64,000 bases of DNA from Gammaproteobacteria bacterium UBA7310 (GCA_002471665.1 DKQK01000007.1:1-64000), one strand, 5' to 3'; shown: positions 9,228 through 18,362, numbered from the stretch's first letter. Numbers and translations are program-made. The notes: a model not told the origin generated them from the sequence alone.

Positions 9228-10091
9228 TCACAACCCAGCGGATTCAGGCAACCAGACAAACCCGCTCAGCACCACCATATACAGATCCGGTTGCTGCAGA
9301 TAAAAAATCCCGTACTTTGAAGGGTAAAAACCTGCCTCCGGCGCAGCCGCAGGCAGGGTCACGTCATAGTAAGCATTGGGCGCTGACAGCAGAAAATCTT
9401 GGGTGATCATGGGCTCCCAGAATGACAACGCCCCCTTCCAGGTGCCGAAAATCCAGGTGTGGGTGAACAGTTCACCATTGAATTCCGGTGACGACAAATC
9501 CAGCAGATGGTTGCCCATGGCCGGCTCCACCGCGCCTACGCTGGTGTGTTGCGGCGGCATCATATCGGCGGGTAACGGCTGCATGGCCAGATCGAAGTTT
9601 TCACAACTGAGGGGAATGTCCACCGCGCACATTTCCTCGGCGGTGGGGGCCTCGATGGCGTAACGCTCCTCGCGGCTGATGGTGTAGAAATGGAAATCAA
9701 AATGCGGCGGACGGTAAATCCCGGTGGGCGGCGGATGGCCTTGCGGATTCCAGTTCACCACGATGTGCTCAAACGCCGTGGCACGACGCACATTGTCGGG
9801 CACGTCAAAATCCAGTTCATGGCCGCAACAGTACCAGGTCACATTACCTGCGGCATCCAGTATATCCCACTTGCCGTCACTTTCCGTGGTGGGGGCATTG
9901 CTGAATACACCGCCATCAAACAGGATACCCACACTCACCGGATAACGGCCGATCACGGTGCCGAACACCCGGATCTCTCCGTCACCCAGTGACTGCGGTT
10001 TGCTAAACTGAATAATGCCCCCTTTACTCCAGGTGAGGGTTGGAAACAGCAATAAGACCGACGCAAAGATCAACAGCGCTTTATTGTTCAT
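9228..10091 (-). CDS. Secreted protein of unknown function, possibly DUF5602/TTHB210-like
   Basis: A 287-residue exported protein with a clear signal peptide (MNNKALLIFASVLLLFPTLTWSKG). The start at 10091 is preferred over a longer frame (10151) because AAGGGGAATACC lies just ahead of the ATG and the signal peptide begins there. The centre carries GIYRPPHFDFHFYTIS, which recalls TTHB210-like (DUF5602) proteins. This match is from memory and unverified. Two Cys pairs (YCCG, and MCAVDIPLSC) suggest periplasmic disulfides or metal binding. It is convergent with the DUF1254 gene, the two stop codons being back to back (TGATCA). It lies 64 bp downstream of trxC on the same strand. Confidence 0.75.
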   Translation of the reverse strand: MNNKALLIFASVLLLFPTLTWSKGGIIQFSKPQSLGDGEIRVFGTVIGRYPVSVGILFDGGVFSNAPTTESDGKWDILDAAGNVTWYCCGHELDFDVPDNVRRATAFEHIVVNWNPQGHPPPTGIYRPPHFDFHFYTISREERYAIEAPTAEEMCAVDIPLSCENFDLAMQPLPADMMPPQHTSVGAVEPAMGNHLLDLSSPEFNGELFTHTWIFGTWKGALSFWEPMITQDFLLSAPNAYYDVTLPAAAPEAGFYPSKYGIFYLQQPDLYMVVLSGFVWLPESAGL

Positions 10092-10155
10092 GGTATTCCC
10101 CTTTTTATGTGCCCCAATGTGTTTTGTATACACCAATCTTTCGTGGTTCACCAGG

Positions 10156-10581
10156 TTATTGAAACCGGTTCACTAATTGTTCGATCTGCGCCGCCGACAG
10201 GGCACCAGCCTGGTCAAATTTCACCTCACCCCCAACGAACAATTTAAAATTGGGAATACTGCGAATACCAAAACGCGCCGCCAGTTGCGGTTGTGATTCA
10301 GTATTCACTTTCACCAGTACCGCTTTGCCTGCCAGGGCCTGGGCCGCCTTACTGAATTCCGGCGCCGTCATTTTGCAGGGGCCGCACCACTCGGCCCAGA
10401 AGTCCACCAGTACCGGTACCGGGCTGTTTTGAACAATATCATCAAAGGTGCTGGCGTCTGCTTCGATGGGTTGGGATTGCGGAGGCAAAGGTTGTTTGCA
10501 TTGCCCGCACTTACCCCGGGCTGCCAGATAGCGGGCGGGGATGCGGTTTTTGGTATGACAATGGGAGCAGGTGCGGATCAT
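10156..10581 (-). CDS. trxC: Thioredoxin 2 (TrxC)
   Basis: A 141-residue cytoplasmic thiol-disulfide reductase of the zinc-containing thioredoxin 2 type. An N-terminal zinc ribbon with two CXXC pairs (CSHC, CGQC) precedes a thioredoxin fold with the active site WAEWCGPCK and the cis-Pro loop IRSIPNF. The start at MIRTCSHC (10581) fits the family better than the frame start four codons upstream. TrxC is usually induced by oxidative stress (OxyR), but no operator could be recognised here. Confidence 0.94.
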   Translation of the reverse strand: MIRTCSHCHTKNRIPARYLAARGKCGQCKQPLPPQSQPIEADASTFDDIVQNSPVPVLVDFWAEWCGPCKMTAPEFSKAAQALAGKAVLVKVNTESQPQLAARFGIRSIPNFKLFVGGEVKFDQAGALSAAQIEQLVNRFQ

Positions 10582-10652
10582 GCCGGGCCTCAATCAACGG
10601 GTTTTGCGTTATATGGGGCCGCTGCAGGGCATTTTAAAGCGTGGCTCGGGCT

Positions 10653-11300
10653 CTATTGCCCGCGCTCCCCCATCACCGCGTTCACATAGGGCTCCGCCTC
10701 TTTCTTCACCCGCATAAAGGAAGGCCGTTGCGAGACCTCTTCCCAATACCGGTAGATGTTGTCAAAGGCACCAAACGGCGCAAAGGAATTGGCGTAAAAC
10801 AGCACCGGCATCACCGCGCAATCGGCCATGGTGAAGGTATCCCCCGCCAGATAACCCCCTTTGGCCAACTGATCATCCATAAAGCGATACATGGTACCGA
10901 TGCGTTCGCTGCTGTTACTGATCAACGTCTGATCCCGTTCCGATTCCGGTTTCCAGCTTTCAAAAATCAGGCTCACCACCGGATCATTAAGGTAGAGATC
11001 ACACATACGGTCCATAAAGCGGGTACGGCGCCCCAGCTCGGCATCCCGCGGGATCAGTACCGGCCCCTGCTCAAAGGTGGAATCGATGTATTCCAGAATG
11101 ATGGTGGATTCGGGAATCATGCGGCCATCATCACGCACCAGCAGCGGCACTTTGCCGAACGGATACAGTTTGCGGTACGCCTCACGATCCTCGGGGTCCG
11201 TTAGATCCACCATGTGCGCGGTAAAGGGCACATTTTTTTCGTAAAGCCCGAGCAAAACTTTCTGTGAATAGGTGGAGAGATAGGAAAAGTACAGATCCAT
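10653..11300 (-). CDS. Glutathione S-transferase family protein
   Basis: A 215-residue protein with an N-terminal thioredoxin-like GST domain (MDLYFSYLSTYSQKVLLGLYEKN, KVPLLVRDDGRMIPESTIILEYID) and an all-helical C-terminal domain (GDTFTMADCAVMPVLFY). The Ser-Glu pair in ESTIILEYI is the usual glutathione gamma-glutamyl contact. The start at 11300 gives the normal beta-strand beginning, and the longer frame to 11336 adds an unlikely leader. The substrate is unknown. It stands between trxC and cysQ on the same strand but with gaps of 71 and 155 bp. Confidence 0.9.
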   Translation of the reverse strand: MDLYFSYLSTYSQKVLLGLYEKNVPFTAHMVDLTDPEDREAYRKLYPFGKVPLLVRDDGRMIPESTIILEYIDSTFEQGPVLIPRDAELGRRTRFMDRMCDLYLNDPVVSLIFESWKPESERDQTLISNSSERIGTMYRFMDDQLAKGGYLAGDTFTMADCAVMPVLFYANSFAPFGAFDNIYRYWEEVSQRPSFMRVKKEAEPYVNAVMGERGQ

Positions 11301-11455
11301 AGCGCGGTTTCCTCTTGGTCGATGATGCAAGTGCATCGGAAAATCCAGAGGGCAATGTTGTTATTCTACTGCGCCGGCTGTGCCCCCGGTTATGTCCATA
11401 AGAGTAGCCGCTCCCGGGCGTTTCGCCCAGCCCGGGGGGCTCTGACGAGATTTGA

Positions 11456-12277
11456 TCAGGATTTAAGCAAAGCTTCCCATTCAATGGCCGGATCGCCCAG
11501 GGCATAAAATTCCGGATTCAATACACTCTCTTCACGGTTGTAGGTGAGTGGATCAAACTCGGTGTTGATGACCCGGCCTCCGGCTTCCATCAGTACCGCC
11601 TGGGCAGCCGCGGTATCCCATTCACTGGTGGGGGCCAGGCGGGGATACAGATCGGCTTTGCCTTCGGCGATCAGGCAGAATTTAAGGGAACTGCCCATGC
11701 TGGTCATGTCGGTCTGGTAGCCTGCGGCTTCCAGTTTGGCCAGCAATGCATTGAGTTTTTCGGCGCCGTGACGGCGGCTGCCCACCACCACCAATTGACG
11801 GTTTTCCACCGTGCGCACCGATATTTTACGCCATGTGCCCGCATCCACCTTGAACGCACCCACACCCTGGCCACCCAAATAGGCCTGGTTTTTCAGCGGC
11901 ACGGTCACCACCCCCAGCACCGGCTCGTGATCTTCAATAAGGGCGATGTTGACGGTAAACTCCCCGGTACCATTGATGAATTCCTTGGTGCCATCCAACG
12001 GGTCCACCAGCCAGTAACGGGGCCAGGTCTTCCGCTCGGCGTAGGATACGTTTTCCGACTCTTCGGAAAACACCGGTATATCCGGTGTCAGGGCGGTAAG
12101 CTTATCCACGATGACATGGTGGGCGGCGTGATCCGCCGCGGTGACCGGGCTGTCATCGGACTTGGTGTGCACGGTCACCGGGTCGGCCTGATCATAAACC
12201 ACCTTAATGGCCTCCCCCGCCTGCTCGGCAATGGCCAAAACGCTTTCCATCAATTCTTTGGTTACCAGATCACTCAT
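11456..12277 (-). CDS. cysQ: 3'(2'),5'-bisphosphate nucleotidase CysQ
   Basis: A 273-residue Mg-dependent phosphatase of the inositol monophosphatase superfamily. It hydrolyses 3'-phosphoadenosine 5'-phosphate, a by-product of sulfate assimilation, to AMP. Metal-site motifs are present: FSEESEN, WLVDPLDGTKEFI and the distal SEWDTAAAQAVLMEAGG. Length is slightly above the E. coli enzyme (246) owing to the C-terminus. The gene starts 3 bp after the nudE stop, forming a nudE-cysQ operon as in pseudomonads. Confidence 0.94.
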   Translation of the reverse strand: MSDLVTKELMESVLAIAEQAGEAIKVVYDQADPVTVHTKSDDSPVTAADHAAHHVIVDKLTALTPDIPVFSEESENVSYAERKTWPRYWLVDPLDGTKEFINGTGEFTVNIALIEDHEPVLGVVTVPLKNQAYLGGQGVGAFKVDAGTWRKISVRTVENRQLVVVGSRRHGAEKLNALLAKLEAAGYQTDMTSMGSSLKFCLIAEGKADLYPRLAPTSEWDTAAAQAVLMEAGGRVINTEFDPLTYNREESVLNPEFYALGDPAIEWEALLKS

Positions 12278-12280
12278 TTA

Positions 12281-12829
12281 TTATTTCCTGTTTCGGATTA
12301 TGTCGCGGGCCATGTACAAAGCGGCCAATGATCGCGCCTCGGTAAAATCGTCCGCGGCCAATAAACTGTCGATGTCTTCCAGCGGGTGTTCAATCACTTC
12401 CAGTGGCTCCGGCTCATCGCCGGGCAGTGATTTTTCATAAAGATCCTCCGCCATCACAATGTGAATCATGTGCCCCATGTAACCCGGGGATAAAGACAGG
12501 GCTTTCAACTGGGTAAACCGGTGGGCACCGTGGCCCGCCTCTTCCATTAATTCCCGGTTGGCGGCTTCGAACACAGTTTCCTGCCCGTCCATGGCACCTT
12601 TGGGCAGCGCCAGCTGATAACTGTGGGTACCGCAGGCGTATTCCCGAATCAGCAACACGTTGCCGTTGTCTTTTATTGCCACCACCAGAACCGCCGGAAT
12701 GCGCGGCGTGCGCAGGCGTTCGTACACCCGCTCCTCGCCGTTGGCAAAACGCAGTTGTAAACGCTCGATGCCAAACAGGCGGCTTTCCGCCACTAATTGA
12801 TGATCGAGTATGGTAGGCTTTTGCGGCAT
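12281..12829 (-). CDS. nudE: ADP compounds hydrolase NudE (Nudix)
   Basis: A 182-residue Nudix hydrolase acting on ADP-ribose, Ap3A, NADH and related dinucleotides. The Nudix box reads G-x5-E-x7-REL-x-EE-x-G (GAMDGQETVFEAANRELMEE). The N-terminal ESRLFGIERLQLRF and C-terminal SLAALYMARDIIRNRK are NudE-like. It is divergent from yrfG with only 33 bp between the start codons, so the two promoters overlap each other's coding ends. cysQ follows after 3 bp. Confidence 0.94.
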   Translation of the reverse strand: MPQKPTILDHQLVAESRLFGIERLQLRFANGEERVYERLRTPRIPAVLVVAIKDNGNVLLIREYACGTHSYQLALPKGAMDGQETVFEAANRELMEEAGHGAHRFTQLKALSLSPGYMGHMIHIVMAEDLYEKSLPGDEPEPLEVIEHPLEDIDSLLAADDFTEARSLAALYMARDIIRNRK

Positions 12830-12862
12830 GGTAATGGCTCAATTCAAGGAGTAACGACAATC

Positions 12863-13534
12863 ATGATTTGCTGGGATCACATCGAAACCGTGCTGTTGGA
12901 CATGGACGGAACCCTGCTGGATCTCTACTTCGACAATTTTTTCTGGATGGAGTTGGTGCCCCAACGCTTTGCCGAGGCGAACCATATTAGCCTTGATGAC
13001 GCCAAAACCCAACTGTTCGCCCGTTTCGGGGAGCACCGCGGCACCCTGAACTGGTACTGCCTGGATTTCTGGAGCGCGGAAACCGGCCTCAATATCGTGG
13101 CCATGAAAGAAGAAGTGAAAGACCTCATCGGCCTGCGCCCCAATGCCATCACCTTTCTGGAGAAAGTGCAGCAATCCGGCCGCAAGGCGGTGCTGGTCAC
13201 CAATGCCCACCGCGGCAGCCTGGATCTGAAGCTGAAACAGATTCCCATGGCCCCCCATTTCGACGGCATTTTCAGCTCCCATGACTTCGGGCTGCCCAAG
13301 GAGGATCCGCAACTGTGGAGCCGTCTGCAGGAGGTCATGCACTATGAACCGGCCCGCACCCTGCTGATCGATGACAGCCTGGCGGTGTTGCGTTCCGCCC
13401 AACAGGCCGGTATTGCCTACACCCTGGGGGTGCTGCAACCGGACAGCAAGCAAGGCAGCATGGACACAGAAGAATTCATCGGCCTGGATTGTTTCAGCAG
13501 CATTTACCCACCGGACACCGCCGGGGAAGCCTGA
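12863..13534 (+). CDS. yrfG: HAD-family GMP/IMP nucleotidase YrfG
   Basis: A 223-residue haloacid-dehalogenase-type phosphatase. Motif I is VLLDMDGTLLDL, motif II VLVTNAH, the motif III region has a Lys in GLPKEDPQLW, and motif IV is TLLIDDSLAVL. E. coli YrfG dephosphorylates purine mononucleotides. The start at 12863 has AAGGAG at good spacing. A longer frame from 12797 would run back across the nudE start and is not preferred. Neighbours nudE, hslR and hslO are the same as in Pseudomonas. Confidence 0.92.
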   Translation: MICWDHIETVLLDMDGTLLDLYFDNFFWMELVPQRFAEANHISLDDAKTQLFARFGEHRGTLNWYCLDFWSAETGLNIVAMKEEVKDLIGLRPNAITFLEKVQQSGRKAVLVTNAHRGSLDLKLKQIPMAPHFDGIFSSHDFGLPKEDPQLWSRLQEVMHYEPARTLLIDDSLAVLRSAQQAGIAYTLGVLQPDSKQGSMDTEEFIGLDCFSSIYPPDTAGEA

Positions 13535-13716
13535 CCCAGGCTCCGTTTCCTGTTGTTGGTCAATCAGGACAAACGTGCGCGGACATCTGACCATTTGCGC
13601 CATGGCATCTGGGCTTCCGACAAGCGGTTTTCTACCATTGGCTCAACACTAGGCACACAGTGTTGCAGTAAGCCCATCATCTATATGAAGCATTTGAGTT
13701 GTGTAGTCGATACTTT

Positions 13717-13742
13717 GGCGCCGCACCGGCGCCTTTTTTTCA
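13717..13742 (+). terminator. Rho-independent terminator after yrfG
   Basis: GGCGCCG (13717-13723) and CGGCGCC (13727-13733) form a 7-bp stem with a 3-base loop and are followed by eight T. It separates yrfG from hslR-hslO. The surrounding 313-bp gap (13535-13847) also holds a weaker hairpin (AACACT/AGTGTT, about 13646-13665) and no gene that could be supported. Confidence 0.88.
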
Positions 13743-13847
13743 CCCGCGCAACCCACTTCGATTCCCGGTATAATCCAATATTCCTGTCACGTTCTTATCC
13801 ACCGGCGCACTCGGCCGGTCATGCAGTCATTCACGGTTAACAACATC

Positions 13848-14288
13848 ATGGGTCAGCACCACAAGCCAAACCACAGTTCAGCCCCCGCCAAGCCCGGCTC
13901 GGAAGCAAAAATCCGCCTGGACAAGTGGTTGTGGGCGGCGCGTTTTTACAAAACCCGCTCCATCGCCAAAGACATGATCGAGGGTGGCAAGGTGCACTAT
14001 GAGGGGCACCGGGTAAAAGCCAGCAAGGAAGTGACTGTGGGGGCTCAGATCCGGTTGCGGCAGGGCTTTGACGAAAAAACCGTGATCGTAACAGCCCTCT
14101 GCGAACGCCGGGGCAACGCCACCGCAGCGGCCAGCTTGTATGAAGAAACCCCGGACAGCATCGAAAAACGGGAGCTGGCCGCCGCCCAACGCAAATCCAT
14201 AAGCGCGGCCACCCCCGGCAGCGCCAACCGCCCCAATAAAAAGCAGCGCAGACAGATCATTCAGTTTCGACACCAGCAGAGCGAGTAA
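13848..14288 (+). CDS. hslR: Heat shock protein 15, ribosome-associated RNA-binding HslR
   Basis: A 146-residue S4-domain protein. In E. coli Hsp15 binds free 50S subunits carrying a stalled nascent chain and helps recycle them. The S4 motif is IRLDKWLWAARFYKTRSIA, with GGKVHYEGHRVK. A basic C-terminal tail (NRPNKKQRRQIIQFR) is typical. The start is uncertain: ATG at 13821 and at 13848 are both in frame and neither has a strong ribosome binding site. The region before the S4 domain is low-complexity either way. It is followed after one base by hslO, forming the usual hslR-hslO pair. Confidence 0.92.
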   Translation: MGQHHKPNHSSAPAKPGSEAKIRLDKWLWAARFYKTRSIAKDMIEGGKVHYEGHRVKASKEVTVGAQIRLRQGFDEKTVIVTALCERRGNATAAASLYEETPDSIEKRELAAAQRKSISAATPGSANRPNKKQRRQIIQFRHQQSE

Positions 14289-14289
14289 C

Positions 14290-15186
14290 ATGAGCGAATC
14301 CGACATCAGCCATCGATTTATCATCAACGACAGCGGCGTGCGGGGGCAATGGACCCTGTTAGATGCCAGCTACCAGACGGTGTTGGCAAAGCATGATTAC
14401 CCCCTGGAGATCCAATCGGTACTGGGGGAAATGATGGCGGCCTCCATCCTGCTGACCGCCACCCTCAAGTTCGAAGGCAGCATGACCATTCAGGCCCGGG
14501 GCAAGGGCAATGTCAGCCTGCTGTCGGTGGAGTGTACCCACGATCAAAAACTGCGCGCCATTGCCCGCTGGGAAGGGGACACCCGCGGCCTCGACTTTCA
14601 GGGCATGCTGGGGCAATCCACCCTGGCCATTACCATCACACCGCAACAGGGTGAGCGCTATCAGGGCATCGTGCCCCTGGATCGGGCCACCCTGGCGGAA
14701 TGTCTGGAGGAATACTTCGGCAGCTCCGAGCAGTTACGCACCCAGATCAAGCTGTTTCACGGCAACAACCGGGCCGGAGGGCTGCTGCTGCAGGTTCTGC
14801 CCACCCATTCCGGCATTAAAATTGCTGAGGAAAAGCAGCAGGAAGAATGGGAACGCATGACCACACTGGCCAGCACCTTGACGGCAGAGGAACTGCTCAA
14901 TCTGGACTGCGCCACGGTGCTCCACCGCCTGTTCCATGAAGAGCAGGTGGAGTTATACCCGGCGGAGCCCGTGGTGTTTGAATGCAGCTGCAGCCGCCAA
15001 CGGACCGCCGATGCACTGGTCCAGGTCAGCCGCGCAGAGCTGGAGGAGATCATCGCCGAACAGGGCCACATTGAGGTCACCTGCCAGTTCTGCAATGAAC
15101 AATACCGGTTCGATGCCGTGGATGTGACGCTGTTGTTCACGGCGGCCAGCCCCGGTGACACCTCAGAAGACAAGACTATAAATTAG
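14290..15186 (+). CDS. hslO: Redox-regulated chaperone Hsp33
   Basis: A 298-residue holdase chaperone activated by oxidation. The C-terminal zinc site has the four cysteines in CSC and CQFC (about residues 236-238 and 267-270). Oxidation of these releases zinc and exposes the binding surface. The N-terminal domain has SDISHRFIINDSGVRGQW and the family GNVSLLSVECT region. The length is normal (E. coli 292). It forms a unit with hslR. The next gene, pckA, has its own long leader. Confidence 0.96.
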   Translation: MSESDISHRFIINDSGVRGQWTLLDASYQTVLAKHDYPLEIQSVLGEMMAASILLTATLKFEGSMTIQARGKGNVSLLSVECTHDQKLRAIARWEGDTRGLDFQGMLGQSTLAITITPQQGERYQGIVPLDRATLAECLEEYFGSSEQLRTQIKLFHGNNRAGGLLLQVLPTHSGIKIAEEKQQEEWERMTTLASTLTAEELLNLDCATVLHRLFHEEQVELYPAEPVVFECSCSRQRTADALVQVSRAELEEIIAEQGHIEVTCQFCNEQYRFDAVDVTLLFTAASPGDTSEDKTIN

Positions 15187-15584
15187 TCAAAATTGCTGGG
15201 GGCATGGGCACTTAGCAATCCGACACGCTTTGTTTGTGAGTGGTCACTTTCAATCCATATCAGACTTGGCAATGTTGCCCTGAAGTGGGGCCCGGATTAC
15301 CCGGCTTGGGGCGAACAGGAAAGGCTTAGCGTTTTTCTATGAAATTTGCCATAATGCGCGGCTCGAATTCGGGCTGGCGTTAAGCCGAGCAGGTCACCGC
15401 CGCAGCAACCATGAAATTCATCGGTCTGTCACGGGTACAGCCCAGTATCAAACCTGCTTGCGAGAAGCTACCGTCGAGGCACTGCCTGCGGGAACGCTAT
15501 CTCATAACGATAGCCAAAACAGCTTTAATTTCAAACTGTTAGTAAGCGCGGTCACAAGCCGTTTAAAGTGAGGTCATAGGAAAC
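15187..15584 (+). other. 398-bp intergenic region and leader of pckA
   Basis: No convincing gene was found between hslO and pckA. A possible -10 (CATAAT, 15350-15355) lies about 235 bp before the pckA ATG, which would give a long 5' leader, but no good -35 could be paired with it. A hairpin GCTATC/GATAGC lies at 15496-15514. A 43-codon frame (15411-15542) starts with ATG but has no ribosome binding site, so it was not called. The TAGG at about 15577 is the likely pckA ribosome binding site. Confidence 0.5.
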
Positions 15585-17129
15585 ATGTCAAACGCTCCCC
15601 AGATTTTTACCGATCCGAGCAGCACGTTATTGATTGAAGAAGCCATCAAGCGTGGAGAAGGTGAACTGGCCCATAACGGTGCCTTTGTCGCCAAAACCGG
15701 CGCCCGCACCGGCCGCTCCCCCATGGACCGTTTTATCGTAGACGAGCCCAGCACCAGTGAATCCATTCACTGGGGACCGGTTAACCGCCCCTTCCCTGCT
15801 GACAAATTCGACGCGCTGTGGAGCCGGGTGGCAGAGCATGTTTCCCAGAGCGATCAGTTCATTTCCAACCTGCACGTGGGCGCCGATCCGGATCATTACA
15901 TCGCGGTGAAAGTCACCACCCAGACTGCCTGGCACAACCTGTTCGGTCGCTGCCTGTTCATCATTCCGGAGAAATTCAATCCCAAGACCAAAGAGCCCTG
16001 GGAAATCCTCCACGCCCCCACGTTTGCATGCGACCCGGAGCGCGACGGCACCAACAGCGACGGCTGCGTGATTCTGAACTTTGCGGCACGTAAGGTTCTG
16101 ATCGCCGGTATGCGCTACGCAGGCGAAATGAAGAAAGCCATGTTCTCGGTACAGAACTTCCTGCTGCCTGAGAAATCCGTACTGCCCATGCACTGTTCCT
16201 CCAACGTGGGTGAAGACGGCGGTGTTGCCCTGTTCTTCGGCCTGTCCGGCACCGGCAAAACCACCCTGTCCGCAGACCCCGATCGTTACCTGATTGGCGA
16301 CGACGAGCACGGCTGGGCCAAGGGCTCGGTATTCAACATGGAAGGCGGCTGCTACGCCAAGTGTATCGACCTCAGCAAGAAAAATGAGCCGGTCATCTGG
16401 GAAGCCATTCGGTTCGGTGCGGTTCTGGAAAACGTGGTAATGGACGAGCAACGGGTACCGGATTACACCGACTGCTCCCTGACCCAGAACACCCGTGCGG
16501 CCTACCCGCTGGAAAACATTGAAAAGCGTGTACTGGAGAACCGTGCCGGCGAGCCCAAGCACGTGATCTTCCTCACCTGTGACCTGAACGGCGTTATCCC
16601 GCCGGTTTCCCGCCTCAGCAACGAAGCCGCTGCCTATCACTTCCTGAGTGGTTACACGGCGCTGGTGGGCTCCACCGAAATGGGTTCCGATGCCGGCATC
16701 AAAACCACGTTCTCAACCTGTTTTGGCGCCCCGTTCTTCCCCCGTCAGGCAGGCGAATACGCCGAACTGCTGATCAAGCGCATCAAGGAATTCGATTCCA
16801 AAGTGTATCTGGTGAACACCGGCTGGACCGGTGGCCCTTATGGTGAAGGCAAACGCTTCGACATCCCCACCACCCGGGGTGTCATCACCGCCATCCTGAG
16901 TGGCGCGCTGGATGAAGTGGAAACCCAGCACATCGATACCCTGAATCTGGACGTGCCCGTTGACGTACCCGGTGTTGATCCCAATCTGTTGATTCCGAAA
17001 AACACCTGGTCTCATCCGGAAGCCTACGAAGCCCGTGCCCAGCACCTGGCCGAGTTGTTCAACGAAAACTTTAAAAAGTACGCTGAAGTGTCTGACGACA
17101 TTCGCAATGCTGGCCCGAAAGCAGAGTAA
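15585..17129 (+). CDS. pckA: Phosphoenolpyruvate carboxykinase (ATP)
   Basis: A 514-residue gluconeogenic enzyme converting oxaloacetate and ATP to PEP, ADP and CO2. The nucleotide loop is FFGLSGTGKTTLSADP, the metal-binding motif GDDEHGWAKGSVFN, and the adenine loop region TGWTGGPYGEGKRFDIPTT. Length and order match the bacterial ATP-dependent family. With the fbp at 23.5 kb it indicates active gluconeogenesis, as expected of a bacterium growing on organic acids, lipids or hydrocarbons. A strong terminator follows. Confidence 0.97.
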   Translation: MSNAPQIFTDPSSTLLIEEAIKRGEGELAHNGAFVAKTGARTGRSPMDRFIVDEPSTSESIHWGPVNRPFPADKFDALWSRVAEHVSQSDQFISNLHVGADPDHYIAVKVTTQTAWHNLFGRCLFIIPEKFNPKTKEPWEILHAPTFACDPERDGTNSDGCVILNFAARKVLIAGMRYAGEMKKAMFSVQNFLLPEKSVLPMHCSSNVGEDGGVALFFGLSGTGKTTLSADPDRYLIGDDEHGWAKGSVFNMEGGCYAKCIDLSKKNEPVIWEAIRFGAVLENVVMDEQRVPDYTDCSLTQNTRAAYPLENIEKRVLENRAGEPKHVIFLTCDLNGVIPPVSRLSNEAAAYHFLSGYTALVGSTEMGSDAGIKTTFSTCFGAPFFPRQAGEYAELLIKRIKEFDSKVYLVNTGWTGGPYGEGKRFDIPTTRGVITAILSGALDEVETQHIDTLNLDVPVDVPGVDPNLLIPKNTWSHPEAYEARAQHLAELFNENFKKYAEVSDDIRNAGPKAE

Positions 17130-17162
17130 TCTGCGCCAGCGCCCCGTTCGTTAAGAACGTTA

Positions 17163-17203
17163 AAAAGCCGCCCCCTTCTGTTACGGTTGGGGGCGGTTTT
17201 TTT
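17163..17203 (+). terminator. Rho-independent terminator of pckA
   Basis: AAAGCCGCCCCC (17164-17175) pairs with GGGGGCGGTTTT (17189-17200), with a 13-base loop and a run of seven T. It ends only about 17 bp before the rlmG start codon, so rlmG either has a promoter inside the hairpin region or relies on read-through. Confidence 0.93.
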
Positions 17204-17219
17204 ATCCAGTGAGAGCCCC

Positions 17220-18338
17220 ATGGAATACGACAGCCCGTTTGGCCGTTTTACATTATTACCCCTGCACCACCACCCCAAATCCCCGCTCCAGGCCTGGAGC
17301 GCCGCCGATGACCTGCTGCTGAAAGAACTGGCCAGCCTGGAACCCGCGCCGCAGCGGATACTGATCGTGAACGATGCCCACGGTGCGCTGGGTACCTGTC
17401 TGCATCACAGGCGCCCCTATAGCTGGAATGACAGCTACTGCAGCAAACTGTCCTTGCAGCAAAACCTGCACCGCAACCAGTTGCTGTTTTCTCCTGAGCA
17501 CTGGCTGGATGCCACCGAGCTGCCAAAGGATCTGTTCGACGCCGTGCTGATCAAGATCCCCAAAACATTGGCGTTGCTGGAATACCAACTGACACGCTTA
17601 AGACCGATGCTGTCGGCGCAAACCCGGATCATTGGCGCGGGCATGGTCAAACACCTGAGCAAGAGCATGGTGCAGGTTTTCGAGCAGTGCATCGGCCCCA
17701 CCCACACCTCACTGGCCACACGCAAGGCCCGCCTGGTGTTCTCGCAATTTGATGCCACGCTGAACCCGCTGACACCCCAGCCGACCCGCTACAGTGTGCC
17801 CGGTACCGAGCTGGAACTGGTGAATTACCCCGGTGTGTTTTCACAACAGAAACTGGATCTGGGCACCCGCTTTTTGCTGGAACATTTTCCCGATGCCAGC
17901 GCTGCCGAGCACATCATTGACCTGGGCTGCGGCAATGGCGCCCTGGCCTGCTTTGCGGCCCGCCACAACCCCGGCGCCCACCTGAGCCTGCTGGACGATT
18001 CCTGGCTGGCCCTGCAAAGCGCCCGGGAAACCATTGAACTGAACAAGATACCCAACCCCTGTGAGCTGATCGCCAGTGACGGGCTGGATGGATTTGAAGA
18101 CAAGGCCGACCTGATTCTGTGTAATCCACCGTTTCACGAAGGTACACGGCTGGATTCCAATATTGCACTACGGATGTTCAAGGGCGCCAAACGTTGCCTG
18201 AATGACGAAGGCAAACTGGTGGTGGTGGGCAACCGGCATCTGGACTATCACCAAACCCTGCGCGCCCATTTCAAGGCGGTGGAACTCTGTGCCAGCAACC
18301 CCAAGTTTGTGGTGATAAGCGCCAGCCGTCCACGCTAG
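17220..18338 (+). CDS. rlmG: 23S rRNA (guanine-1835-N2)-methyltransferase RlmG
   Basis: A 372-residue methyltransferase with a degenerate N-terminal methyltransferase-like domain and a catalytic C-terminal domain, the RlmG/RsmC arrangement. The SAM-binding motif is IIDLGCGNGALACFAA, and the catalytic motif is LILCNPPFHEG. RlmG (378 residues in E. coli) methylates G1835 of 23S rRNA. RsmC is shorter (343) and acts on 16S G1207. The length and the C-terminal ASNPKFVVISASR favour RlmG. The start at 17220 (MEYDSPFGRFTL) matches the family, and the extension to 17187 runs into the pckA terminator. Confidence 0.88.
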   Translation: MEYDSPFGRFTLLPLHHHPKSPLQAWSAADDLLLKELASLEPAPQRILIVNDAHGALGTCLHHRRPYSWNDSYCSKLSLQQNLHRNQLLFSPEHWLDATELPKDLFDAVLIKIPKTLALLEYQLTRLRPMLSAQTRIIGAGMVKHLSKSMVQVFEQCIGPTHTSLATRKARLVFSQFDATLNPLTPQPTRYSVPGTELELVNYPGVFSQQKLDLGTRFLLEHFPDASAAEHIIDLGCGNGALACFAARHNPGAHLSLLDDSWLALQSARETIELNKIPNPCELIASDGLDGFEDKADLILCNPPFHEGTRLDSNIALRMFKGAKRCLNDEGKLVVVGNRHLDYHQTLRAHFKAVELCASNPKFVVISASRPR

Positions 18339-18362
18339 CGGTTCTGCCGCAACCGGAGCAGG

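Noticed and set aside
15411..15542. 43-codon frame in the pckA leader
   Set aside because: No ribosome binding site and no recognisable sequence; kept only as a remark in the leader entry.
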